Below, piece by piece: positions 1 through 8,403 of a DNA stretch of 8,403 nt (position 1 is the stretch's first letter; each line of letters opens with the position of its first letter). Under the pieces are notes generated by a model. That model was not told the origin of the DNA, made no database searches, and saw only the letters and a list, made by a program, of their open reading frames with translations. The stretch is from NCBI GenBank assembly GCA_015487365.1, contig WFPT01000055.1, positions 1-8,403 on the forward strand. The letters run 5' to 3'. The position numbers were made by a program, and so were the translations under genes. This DNA comes from Aquificaceae bacterium. GTDB taxonomy: Bacteria > Aquificota > Aquificia > Aquificales > Aquificaceae.

Positions 1-818
1 GGGTAAAGTGGTGGATGGAAAAGTTAAAGGTCCCGGAGGGAGAGCCCATTGAAAGTAAGTTAGTTAGCAAGGCCATAGAAAATGCCCAAAAGAGGGTAGA
101 GGCCCAAAACTTCCAAATAAGGAAGAGGCTCTTGGAGTTTGACGAGGTAATAAACAGTCAGAGGGAGGCGGTCTATTCTTTAAGGAGGGAAATCCTTGAA
201 GGGAAGAGCTTAAAGGATGAGGTAGAGGGATTTATAGAGGAAATTTTAAGGAAGAGGGTTTATGAAATACTTGAAGGGGATGAGCCAGAAAGTTGGGACT
301 TTAAAGCCTTAAAGGACTACTTAAAGGAGCTAACGGGTAGGGAGCTGGACTTAAAGCCTTCAAGGGACAAGGAGGAGGTAGTAAAGGAAGTGGTAGAAAG
401 GGTAAAGGAGCTTTATAGGGAAAAGAGGGAAGAGCTTGGAGAGATTGCGGACGAGCTGGAAAGGGTGTTGGCCCTCTCTACCTTAGACAACCTTTGGAGG
501 GAGCACCTTTATACCTTGGACCATTTGAGGGAAGGAATACACCTCAGGGGTTATGCCCACAGGGACCCCTTGGTGGAATACAAGAGGGAAAGTTATGAGC
601 TCTTTGAGGAGATGATGAACAGCTTTAAAGAGAGCTTGATTAGGACCTTCCTACAAGTGGTGGTTGAAAGCAAAGAAGAGGTTGAAAGGGAGATAGAGAG
701 GGAGGAGGAAAGACAGAGGGAGGTTCTATCTTCCATAAGTATTTCCGCACCGACCCAGGAAAGGAGGCAAACCCTGAGGGAAAGACTTAAAAGGAGAAGG
801 ATGAAGAGGAGAAGATGA
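1..818 (+). CDS. secA: Protein translocase ATPase subunit SecA, C-terminal part (5' end outside window)
   Basis: SecA is the cytoplasmic ATPase motor that pushes preproteins through SecYEG. Only the last ~271 codons are here. The reading frame is open from base 3 with no upstream stop, so the ATG at 15 is an internal Met and not the start. Residues EPIESKLVSKAIENAQKRVE followed by RKRLLEFDEV are the classic SecA helical scaffold segment. A charged helical-wing stretch follows, then the conserved scaffold block with LDNLWREHLYTLDHLR and LRGYAHRDPLVEYKRE. The nucleotide-binding domains lie upstream of the window. After the conserved core comes a Glu/Arg-rich coiled tail ending in RERLKRRRMKRRR. 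There is no CxC...C(H/C) zinc motif, the SecB- and lipid-binding tail found in many SecAs. The stop overlaps the next ATG (ATGA), so the following gene is probably translationally coupled. Identity is very secure. Confidence 0.96.
   Translation, partial: VKWWMEKLKVPEGEPIESKLVSKAIENAQKRVEAQNFQIRKRLLEFDEVINSQREAVYSLRREILEGKSLKDEVEGFIEEILRKRVYEILEGDEPESWDFKALKDYLKELTGRELDLKPSRDKEEVVKEVVERVKELYREKREELGEIADELERVLALSTLDNLWREHLYTLDHLREGIHLRGYAHRDPLVEYKRESYELFEEMMNSFKESLIRTFLQVVVESKEEVEREIEREEERQREVLSSISISAPTQERRQTLRERLKRRRMKRRR
806..811 (+). promoter_or_regulatory. Shine-Dalgarno for the aminotransferase gene
   Basis: GAGGAG lies 3 nt before the ATG at 815, inside the last codons of secA. With the ATGA stop/start overlap it supports 815 as the true start and suggests coupled translation. 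The region is purine-rich anyway because it encodes Arg/Lys, so part of the match could be coincidental. Confidence 0.6.
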
Positions 819-1933
819 ACCGACTCTCAGGTTTTAGCCCCTTCTACGTTATGGAAATCCTTGAAAGGAGTAAGAGTTTAAAAAGGGACGTAATACACCT
901 TGAAATAGGTGAGCCCGATTTAAGCCCACCTCCAAAGGTTTTAGAAGCCTTAAAGGAGCTTTCAAAGAGGAAAAACTTCCCCTACACCCACTCCTTGGGC
1001 CTTTACGAGTTGAGGGAAAGGATAAGCCTCCATTACAAAGAATACTACGGGGTGGAAGTGGAGCCCGAAAGGATAGTTATCACTACGGGGAGTTCGGGGG
1101 CTTTTTTGGTAGCCTACGCCTCAGTTATGGACTTTGGCGATAGGCTCCTCCTACCAGAGCCCACCTACCCTTGCTATAAAAACTTTGCAAAGCTTTTAGG
1201 CATAGATGTGGTTTCTTTAAAAACCTACCCCGAGGACGACTACAAGATAGACTTAAAGAAGGTTAAGAACTTAAAGGTTAAGGCCATACACATAACCTCC
1301 CCCTCAAACCCAACGGGGAGCCTTTACGATGCAAGTAGTTTAAGGGAGCTGGTTGAATTCTGCCAGAGGGAAGGTATTTACCTAATCTCCGATGAGGTCT
1401 ACCACGGGCTGACATACACCCAAGAAAGGGAAAGGAGTGCCTTAGAGTTTTCCCAGGAGGTAATAGTCATAAACAGCTTTTCTAAATTCTTCTGTATGCC
1501 CGGTTTTAGGGTGGGCTGGATGGTCCTACCCAAAGAACTTTTAAGGAAGGCCCAAATAATTTTACAGAACCTCTTCATTTCCGCACCCGTTATCTCCCAA
1601 TATTGCGCCCTTTACAGCTTTGACTATCAATACCTAAAAAAGGTAAGGGAAACCTTTAAAAGGAGGTGGGAGTTTGCCTTAAACTACACTAAGGACTTTT
1701 TAAAGGTCTGTGGAAACCCAAGGGGAGCCTTTTATCTGTGGGTTGATTTGTCCCAATACACTAACGATAGCTTAAACTTTTGCAACAGACTCTTAGAAGA
1801 AAAGGGGGTAGCCCTGACTCCCGGAATAGACTTTGGGAACTACAAAAATTTTGTAAGGATATCCTTTGCCAAGGACTTGGAGGAGCTAAGGGAAGGCCTG
1901 AGGAGGCTTAAAGAGTTTTTGGAGGAATTTTAA
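815..1933 (+). CDS. Class I/II PLP-dependent aminotransferase (aspartate aminotransferase-like), substrate unknown
   Basis: This 372-residue fold-type I aminotransferase transfers an amino group between an amino acid and a 2-oxo acid in the cytoplasm. Visible hallmarks are LEIGEPD near residues 29-35, the PLP-phosphate loop TTGSSGA (90-96), SPSNPTG (162-168, Asn165 contacting PLP), SDEVYHG (192-198, Asp193 pairing with the pyridine nitrogen and Tyr196 with O3'), the Schiff-base Lys224 in SFSKFF, Arg232 in PGFRVGW, and Arg348 in FVRIS, which binds the substrate alpha-carboxylate. Length is normal for the family and no key residue is missing. The N-terminus (FSPFYVMEILERS, IHLEIGEP) resembles the group usually annotated as aspartate or general class I/II aminotransferase, and differs from the aspC type starting with a longer arm. 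The substrate cannot be read from the sequence. The start is fixed by the ATGA overlap with secA and a nearby GAGGAG. Confidence 0.9.
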   Translation: MNRLSGFSPFYVMEILERSKSLKRDVIHLEIGEPDLSPPPKVLEALKELSKRKNFPYTHSLGLYELRERISLHYKEYYGVEVEPERIVITTGSSGAFLVAYASVMDFGDRLLLPEPTYPCYKNFAKLLGIDVVSLKTYPEDDYKIDLKKVKNLKVKAIHITSPSNPTGSLYDASSLRELVEFCQREGIYLISDEVYHGLTYTQERERSALEFSQEVIVINSFSKFFCMPGFRVGWMVLPKELLRKAQIILQNLFISAPVISQYCALYSFDYQYLKKVRETFKRRWEFALNYTKDFLKVCGNPRGAFYLWVDLSQYTNDSLNFCNRLLEEKGVALTPGIDFGNYKNFVRISFAKDLEELREGLRRLKEFLEEF

Positions 1934-1940
1934 GGGGTTG

Positions 1941-1957
1941 TGCTATCCTAATATAGG
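1941..1957 (+). promoter_or_regulatory. Possible -10 element for a near-leaderless glmS transcript
   Basis: The 26-bp gap before glmS holds TGCTATCCT (1941-1949), an extended -10-like sequence with 4 of 6 matches in its hexamer. It overlaps TAATAT (1949-1954), another 4/6 match. Either would start RNA at about 1956-1961, at or just before the ATG at 1960. No good -35 is seen: TTGGAG at 1919-1924 is a weak match with 19-nt spacing to the first -10. A small palindrome CCTA-ATA-TAGG (1947-1957) overlaps. No Shine-Dalgarno sits at normal spacing; the closest purine run, AAGGGG (1932-1937), ends 22 nt before the ATG. This is suggestive only. Confidence 0.35.
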
Positions 1958-1959
1958 TT

Positions 1960-3732
1960 ATGTGTGGAATAGTGGGTTATACGGGTAAGGGGGAGGCCCT
2001 ACCGGTTCTACTGGGAGCTTTGGAGAGGTTAGAGTATAGGGGTTACGATTCTGCTGGGGTTTGCGTTATAGAAAATAAGAAGCTTTTTTTAGAAAAGAAG
2101 AAGGGGAAGATAAGGGAGTTGGTAAGGAGCCTTTTGGGGAAGAAGATTTTAGGTAAGACGGGGATAGGGCACACCCGCTGGGCAACCCACGGGGAGCCCT
2201 CCGAGAGAAACGCCCACCCCCACACCGACGAAAGGGAAGAGTTTGCGGTAGTCCATAACGGCATAGTGGAAAACTTCTTACAGCTTAGGGAGGAGCTACA
2301 AAAGGAAGGGGTTAAGTTTAAGTCCGATACGGATACGGAGGTAATAGCCCACCTCATAGCTAAGAACTACGAGGGGGACCTCTTAGAGGCGGTCTTAAAG
2401 ACCGTTAAAAGGTTAAGGGGAGCCTTTGCCTTTGCGGTTGTAACTTCCAAGGAGCCGGGCAGGGTAGTGGGGGTAAAGGAGGGTAGCCCCCTCATAGTGG
2501 GTTTAGGTGAAGGGGAAAACTTTTTAGCCTCAGACATTCCCGCTATACTACCCTATACCAAGAAGGTCGTACCCTTAAACGACGGTGAGGTTGCAGACCT
2601 TACCCCCGAAGGGGTTAGCTTTTACGACTTTGAAGGCAACCCCACCAAAAAGGAAGTTATGTTGGTAAGTTGGGACGTAGTTTCCGCACAAAAGGGTGGC
2701 TTTAAGCACTTTATGTTGAAGGAAATATACGAGCAACCCAAGGTAATAGGGGACAGCATAAGGGGATTCCTGTCCAAGGAAACGGAGGTAGATTTGAGGA
2801 ATTACAGGAGAATTTTAATAATAGCCTGCGGGACCTCCTACCATGCGGGTCTCGTCGGTAAGTATTGGATAGAAAGGTTCGTCAGGGTTCCCGTTGAAGT
2901 TATATACGCCTCCGAATTCAGGTACGGAGATTACCCGGTGGGGGAGGGAGACTTGGTTATAGCCATATCCCAGTCCGGGGAGACCGCGGACACTAAGTTT
3001 TCCTCAAGTATGGCAAAGGAAAGGGGAGCTAAGGTCTTGGCCTTGGTGAATGTAGTGGGTAGCTCCTTAGACAGGGAATCGGACTTTACCCTATACACCC
3101 ACGCTGGACCGGAGGTTGGGGTTGCAGCCACAAAAACCTTCACCACCCAACTGACCGTCCTATACCTTCTGGCCATAAGCCACCTAAAAGATTACGAGGA
3201 GCTCTTAAAGGGTATTCTAGAAGTCCCAAGGTTAGTGGAAAAAATATTAAATAATGGGGAAAAAATAAAAGAAGTTGCCCAAAAGTATCAAAAATTTAAG
3301 AACTTTTTGTATTTAGGAAGGTATTTAAACTACCCGATAGCCCTTGAAGGGGCCTTAAAGTTAAAGGAAATATCCTACATACACGCTGAGGGCTACCCCG
3401 CGGGTGAGATGAAGCACGGACCGATAGCCCTGATAGATGACAAGATGCCGGTAGTTTCTATTGCGGTTAAGGATAGGGTTTATGAAAAGATGCTTTCCAA
3501 CATAGAAGAAGTCCTTTCAAGGAAGGGGATAGTTATCGGAGTTGGGAATGAGGACGATGAAGTTTTAAAGAAGAAGAGCAAAGACTTTATAGGGGTCCCA
3601 AGGGCAAGGGAGGAGCTCTACCCCATACTTACCGTAGTCCCTTTACAGCTTCTTGCCTACGAGATAGCAAACCTCTTGGGCCTTGACGTGGACCAACCCA
3701 GGAACTTGGCAAAGACAGTCACGGTAGAATGA
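1960..3732 (+). CDS. glmS: Glutamine--fructose-6-phosphate aminotransferase (isomerizing), GlmS
   Basis: GlmS converts fructose-6-phosphate and glutamine to glucosamine-6-phosphate and glutamate, the first committed step to UDP-GlcNAc for peptidoglycan and LPS. The protein has 590 residues, slightly shorter than the ~609 of E. coli. The N-terminal class II glutaminase domain starts MCGIVGYTG; Cys2 becomes the N-terminal nucleophile after Met removal, which fixes the start. Other glutaminase motifs are GHTRWATHG (70-78), NAHPH (84-88) and VHNGIVEN (98-105). Two SIS sugar-isomerase domains follow, with CGTSYHAG (290-297), SQSGETADT (337-345), and the active-site block 461-487. By comparison with E. 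coli the isomerase residues are Lys467, Glu470, His486 and Lys585. The C-terminus LAKTVTVE is canonical. It is preceded by 26 bp and overlaps lspA by 4 bp. The gap is too short for a glmS ribozyme, and no Shine-Dalgarno is present. Confidence 0.98.
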   Translation: MCGIVGYTGKGEALPVLLGALERLEYRGYDSAGVCVIENKKLFLEKKKGKIRELVRSLLGKKILGKTGIGHTRWATHGEPSERNAHPHTDEREEFAVVHNGIVENFLQLREELQKEGVKFKSDTDTEVIAHLIAKNYEGDLLEAVLKTVKRLRGAFAFAVVTSKEPGRVVGVKEGSPLIVGLGEGENFLASDIPAILPYTKKVVPLNDGEVADLTPEGVSFYDFEGNPTKKEVMLVSWDVVSAQKGGFKHFMLKEIYEQPKVIGDSIRGFLSKETEVDLRNYRRILIIACGTSYHAGLVGKYWIERFVRVPVEVIYASEFRYGDYPVGEGDLVIAISQSGETADTKFSSSMAKERGAKVLALVNVVGSSLDRESDFTLYTHAGPEVGVAATKTFTTQLTVLYLLAISHLKDYEELLKGILEVPRLVEKILNNGEKIKEVAQKYQKFKNFLYLGRYLNYPIALEGALKLKEISYIHAEGYPAGEMKHGPIALIDDKMPVVSIAVKDRVYEKMLSNIEEVLSRKGIVIGVGNEDDEVLKKKSKDFIGVPRAREELYPILTVVPLQLLAYEIANLLGLDVDQPRNLAKTVTVE

Positions 3733-4187
3733 GGTATTACCTCCCTTCCTTCTTCCTAACCTTCCTTTTGGACTTAACTACCAAGACCTTAGCGGAGAAT
3801 TACTTAAAGGAAAGCGTTAAGGTTTTACCCTTTTTAAACCTTACCTTAATTTACAACAAGGGTGTAGCCTTTGGCCTCCTCTCAGACCTACCCGACCCCC
3901 TAAGACTACCCCTCCTCATCCTAATACCCATCGTTGCTATTATCTTTACCCTTTACTACTCCAAGGGTAAGGGGAAGGTGGAAGGGATACTTTTGGGCCT
4001 TATAGGGGGAGGGGCCCTTGGAAACCTATACGATAGGATTACTTTGGGAAAGGTTAGGGACTTTATAGACTTTCACATCTTCAACTGGCACTACCCAGCC
4101 TTTAACCTGGCGGATGCTAGCATAAGCGTTTCCATCCTTTTACTAATTTTTATGGAGCTCTTTAAGAGCAGGAGGTTTGTGTTATAA
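3729..4187 (+). CDS. lspA: Lipoprotein signal peptidase (signal peptidase II)
   Basis: LspA is an inner-membrane aspartyl protease that removes signal peptides from prolipoproteins just before the lipidated Cys. The protein has 152 residues, a normal length, and four hydrophobic segments (about 5-15, 58-77, 85-98 and 128-145). Family motifs are present: [12 protein letters not shown] (38-49), GNLYDR (98-103), VRDFIDF (109-115) with catalytic Asp111, and FNLADA (125-130) with catalytic Asp129. Assignment of the two Asp residues is by analogy with the Pseudomonas enzyme. Its ATG overlaps the glmS stop (ATGA), so translation is probably coupled; no strong Shine-Dalgarno is seen. It ends with tandem stops TAATAA, and its last codons also contain the TATAAT box before rplM. 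A candidate substrate lipoprotein is encoded three genes downstream. Confidence 0.97.
   Translation: MRYYLPSFFLTFLLDLTTKTLAENYLKESVKVLPFLNLTLIYNKGVAFGLLSDLPDPLRLPLLILIPIVAIIFTLYYSKGKGKVEGILLGLIGGGALGNLYDRITLGKVRDFIDFHIFNWHYPAFNLADASISVSILLLIFMELFKSRRFVL
4157..4169 (+). repeat. Short perfect palindrome GCTCTT-T-AAGAGC in the 3' end of lspA
   Basis: Two 6-bp inverted arms flank a single T, ending 13 bp before the TATAAT box of the putative rplM promoter and covering where its -35 would lie. There is no T-run after it and the loop is too small for a normal terminator hairpin, so a DNA-binding site is the more plausible reading if it means anything. It lies inside coding sequence (codons for Glu-Leu-Phe-Lys-Ser), so chance is a real alternative. 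Confidence 0.3.
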
Positions 4188-4188
4188 T
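4161..4188 (+). promoter_or_regulatory. Extended -10 promoter for rplM (probably leaderless)
   Basis: TGTTATAAT at 4180-4188 is a perfect extended -10: TGn followed by the consensus TATAAT (4183-4188). It spans the lspA stop. A weak -35, TTTAAG (4161-4166, 3/6 match), is 16 nt upstream, as is common when an extended -10 is present. RNA would be expected to start near 4195, about 3 nt before the rplM ATG at 4198, giving a leaderless or nearly leaderless message. The only Shine-Dalgarno-like sequence, AGGAGG (4170-4175), is 22 nt before the ATG and would lie upstream of this transcription start. This is the best promoter candidate in the window. Confidence 0.6.
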
Positions 4189-4197
4189 AAGCCTCTG

Positions 4198-4632
4198 ATG
4201 AAAACTTTTAGGATAAAACCTTATGAAGTAAAGAGGGAATGGTTCTTGGTGGATGCAAAGGGTAAGGTCTTGGGTCGCCTTGCCAGCGAGATAGCCAAAA
4301 TACTTATGGGAAAGCACAAGGTCTATTTTCAAAGGGATGTGGATTGTGGAGATTTTGTGGTGGTAATAAATGCGGAAAAGGTAAGGGTTACCGGTAAAAA
4401 GTTAGAGCAAAAGATTTACTACCGCCACTCGGGTTATCCGGGAGGCCTTAAAGAGATACCCTTAAAGAGGATGCTTGAAGAAAAACCCGAGGAAGTAATA
4501 AGGCTTGCGGTAAAGAGGATGCTTCCCAAAAACCGCTTAGGCCACAGGATGTTAAAGAGACTTAAAGTTTATAGGGGACAAAGCCACCCTCACCAGGCCC
4601 AAAGGCCAAAACCCTTAGAAATAAAGGTCTGA
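4198..4632 (+). CDS. rplM: 50S ribosomal protein L13
   Basis: L13 is an early-assembling protein of the large ribosomal subunit that binds 23S rRNA. From the ATG at 4198 it has 144 residues, close to the ~142 of E. coli. Typical segments are [16 protein letters not shown] (15-30), [20 protein letters not shown] (37-56) and [10 protein letters not shown] (74-83). The family signature region lies at about 105-127 ([20 protein letters not shown]), and SHPHQAQ-P is near the C-terminus. A TTG at 4177 would add seven residues (MCYNKPL) that are not typical of L13; AGGAGG lies only 1 nt before that TTG, so I prefer the ATG. The stop and the secY ATG share one base (TGATG). The usual neighbour rpsI (S9) is not downstream, which is unusual. 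An extended -10 promoter sits directly upstream. Confidence 0.97.
   Translation: MKTFRIKPYEVKREWFLVDAKGKVLGRLASEIAKILMGKHKVYFQRDVDCGDFVVVINAEKVRVTGKKLEQKIYYRHSGYPGGLKEIPLKRMLEEKPEEVIRLAVKRMLPKNRLGHRMLKRLKVYRGQSHPHQAQRPKPLEIKV
4623..4627 (+). promoter_or_regulatory. Shine-Dalgarno for secY
   Basis: AAAGG lies 4 nt before the ATG at 4632, inside the final codons of rplM. It is weak but at good spacing, and the one-base stop/start overlap (TGATG) favours reinitiation by ribosomes finishing rplM. Confidence 0.5.
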
Positions 4633-5927
4633 TGATAGATTACATAAAGGCCCTCCTTGAAGTAGAGGACTTAAAGAAGAGGTTCATATACACCCTTTTG
4701 ATGCTAACCCTTTACAGGTTAGGAAGCCACATACCCTTACCGGGTATAGACCCCCAGGCCCTCTCGGATTTTTTGGTCCAGTTTAAGGGAACCCTTTTGA
4801 GCCTTTACGATATATTTTCAGGGGGAAACTTGGGGAGGATGACACTCTTTGCCTTGGGAATTATGCCCTACATATCCGCAGCCATAATGATGCAACTTCT
4901 GACAGTAGCAATCCCTGAGCTCCAAAGGCTTGCAAAGGAAGAGGGTGAATACGGAAGGTATAAGATAAACCAATACACAAGGTATTTGACGGTCTTCGTG
5001 GCTTTCGTCCAGTCCTTGGGTATAAGCTTTTGGCTAAAAGACCAAGTCTCACCAAAGGGTTATCCCTTGGTAATAATAGACCATAAAGTCTTTATAATTA
5101 CCACCGTGGTTGCCTTGGTTTCCTCTTCCGTATTCTTAATGTGGGTGGGGGAAAGGATAACCAAAAAGGGGATAGGAAACGGTATGTCCCTTTTAATCTT
5201 TGCGGGAATAGTTGCAAGGCTTCCCAACCAGTTGGTTCAGGTGATAAACCTCTTCAAAAGTGGTCAGATTACCATCTTTACCCTTATAGGGGCCATACTT
5301 ATGATAGTCTTTGTGGTGATGGGGATAGTCCTCTTTCAGGAAGCAGAAAGGAGACTACCAGTTCAGTTTCCAAGGAGGTTTATAGGAAGGAGGGAAGTAA
5401 AGGGAGGCTATACCTACCTACCCATAAAGGTAAATCCCGCGGGTGTAATACCCATAATCTTTGCCCAGGCCCTCCTAATAATACCTTCTTCAATACTAAG
5501 ATTCATTAACCACCCGATAGCCCAAGCCATTCACAGCTTCTTCAATCCCTTCTCCCTCTTTTACAACTTCCTATACATCCTCTTTATAGTCTTTTTCACC
5601 TACTTTTACACCGCGGTTTTAATAAACCCAAGGGACATTGCGGAAAACTTGGCAAAAAGTGGAGGCTTTATACCGGGTGTAAGGCCCGGAGTTGAAACCC
5701 AAAAGTTCCTTGAAGAGGTAATAAACAGGCTCCTCTTTGTGGGAGGCCTATTCCTTTCTGTCGTTGCCATAATTCCCCTCTACCTTACAAGGAGTATGCA
5801 CATACCCCTCTACTTTGGAGGGACCACCGCACTAATAGTTGTAGGTGTAGCCTTGGAAACTTTAAATCAGATAGAGGCCCAGCTTAAAATGAAAAGGTAT
5901 AGGGTAAAATCTTTCCTCAGGAGGTGA
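4632..5927 (+). CDS. secY: Preprotein translocase channel subunit SecY
   Basis: SecY forms the protein-conducting channel of SecYEG in the inner membrane and is driven by SecA, whose gene end is also in this window. The 431-residue protein has the ten expected membrane segments (roughly 15-35, 70-95, 117-137, 153-172, 183-207, 216-238, 268-290, 307-331, 366-387 and 395-412). Key features are HIPLPGID (33-40), the plug region with LYDIFSGGNLGRM (58-70), GIMPYISA (76-83), GERITKKGIGNGMS (173-186), and the cytosolic loop motif GGFIPGVRPG (344-353). Arg351 there corresponds to the E. coli C5-loop Arg357 needed for SecA-driven export. It ends GVALETLNQIEAQLKMKRY plus a short basic tail. It lies directly after rplM instead of in the usual rplO-secY-adk order. 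The sequence looks fully functional. Whether it is the only secY cannot be told from this window. Confidence 0.97.
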   Translation: MIDYIKALLEVEDLKKRFIYTLLMLTLYRLGSHIPLPGIDPQALSDFLVQFKGTLLSLYDIFSGGNLGRMTLFALGIMPYISAAIMMQLLTVAIPELQRLAKEEGEYGRYKINQYTRYLTVFVAFVQSLGISFWLKDQVSPKGYPLVIIDHKVFIITTVVALVSSSVFLMWVGERITKKGIGNGMSLLIFAGIVARLPNQLVQVINLFKSGQITIFTLIGAILMIVFVVMGIVLFQEAERRLPVQFPRRFIGRREVKGGYTYLPIKVNPAGVIPIIFAQALLIIPSSILRFINHPIAQAIHSFFNPFSLFYNFLYILFIVFFTYFYTAVLINPRDIAENLAKSGGFIPGVRPGVETQKFLEEVINRLLFVGGLFLSVVAIIPLYLTRSMHIPLYFGGTTALIVVGVALETLNQIEAQLKMKRYRVKSFLRR

Positions 5928-5931
5928 GGAG
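5919..5931 (+). promoter_or_regulatory. Very strong Shine-Dalgarno for the TRL-like lipoprotein gene
   Basis: AGGAGGTGA (5919-5927) is a full 9-nt complement to the canonical 16S rRNA 3' tail. It ends 4 nt before the ATG at 5932 and is followed by GGAG. It overlaps the secY stop codon (TGA 5925-5927). It is the strongest ribosome-binding site in the window and fixes the start. Confidence 0.85.

Positions 5932-8403
<2,472 letters not shown>

Noticed and set aside
15..17. ATG at 15 as the start of a stand-alone 267-residue protein
   Set aside because: The frame is open to the left edge (Val-Lys-Trp-Trp before the Met) and the sequence is the continuous C-terminal part of SecA.
1934..1959. glmS ribozyme/riboswitch before glmS
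   Set aside because: The gap is only 26 bp, far shorter than the ribozyme, and the upstream bases are aminotransferase coding sequence.
2043..2357. Open frame of 104 codons on the - strand within glmS
   Set aside because: It lies wholly antisense to the conserved glutaminase domain, has no recognisable motif, and no ribosome-binding site or promoter was evident.
2931..3176. Open frame of 81 codons on the - strand within glmS
   Set aside because: Antisense to the first SIS domain; shadow of a well conserved gene.
4157..4190. Rho-independent terminator after lspA
   Set aside because: The palindrome has a one-base loop and is followed by GCAGGAGG, not a T-run.
4177..4197. TTG at 4177 as an earlier rplM start
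   Set aside because: It adds seven residues not typical of L13, and AGGAGG would be only 1 nt from the TTG, too close to work.
5141..5509. Open frame of 122 codons on the + strand within secY
   Set aside because: It is out of frame with secY, whose membrane segments are intact through this stretch. The translation is low-complexity polar sequence with no family resemblance.

Overview
The window looks like a piece of a thermophilic Aquificota (Aquificaceae-type) chromosome. The AlaS, SecY and SecA proteins match, as far as I remember them, the Aquifex/Hydrogenobacter versions. Codon use fits too: arginine is mostly AGG/AGA, isoleucine is often ATA, proteins are rich in Lys/Glu, and GC content is moderate by eye. 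The assignment rests on remembered family sequences, not on a search.

Everything is on the + strand and almost every base is coding. The order is: the 3' end of secA (to 818); a class I/II PLP aminotransferase (815-1933, sharing ATGA with secA); a 26-bp gap; glmS (1960-3732); lspA (3729-4187, sharing ATGA with glmS); a 10-bp gap; rplM/L13 (4198-4632); secY (4632-5927, sharing one base with rplM); a small TRL-like lipoprotein (5932-6231); and alaS (6221 to beyond the window, 11-bp overlap). There is no gap longer than 26 bp, no RNA gene, no mobile element, no CRISPR array, and no convincing rho-independent terminator. The layout suggests one long transcription unit that may be re-initiated before glmS and rplM, the only two genes separated from their upstream neighbour by more than a few bases.

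By function, four genes form an export and envelope set: SecA (motor), SecY (channel), LspA (lipoprotein signal peptidase), and a lipoprotein that would need all three. GlmS supplies glucosamine-6-phosphate for peptidoglycan and LPS. rplM and alaS are translation genes, and the aminotransferase belongs to amino acid metabolism. Such mixed housekeeping runs are common in Aquificota.

The points most worth a second look are: (1) rplM and glmS both lack a usable Shine-Dalgarno sequence although their starts are well fixed, and both have a -10-like element so close to the ATG that the mRNA would be leaderless or nearly so; (2) secY sits next to rplM rather than in a spc operon, and rplM lacks its usual partner rpsI; (3) the small TRL-like lipoprotein, of unknown function, has a perfect 9-nt Shine-Dalgarno. 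I see no defence system, mobile element or other clearly new system; this is mainly an ordinary core-genome region.
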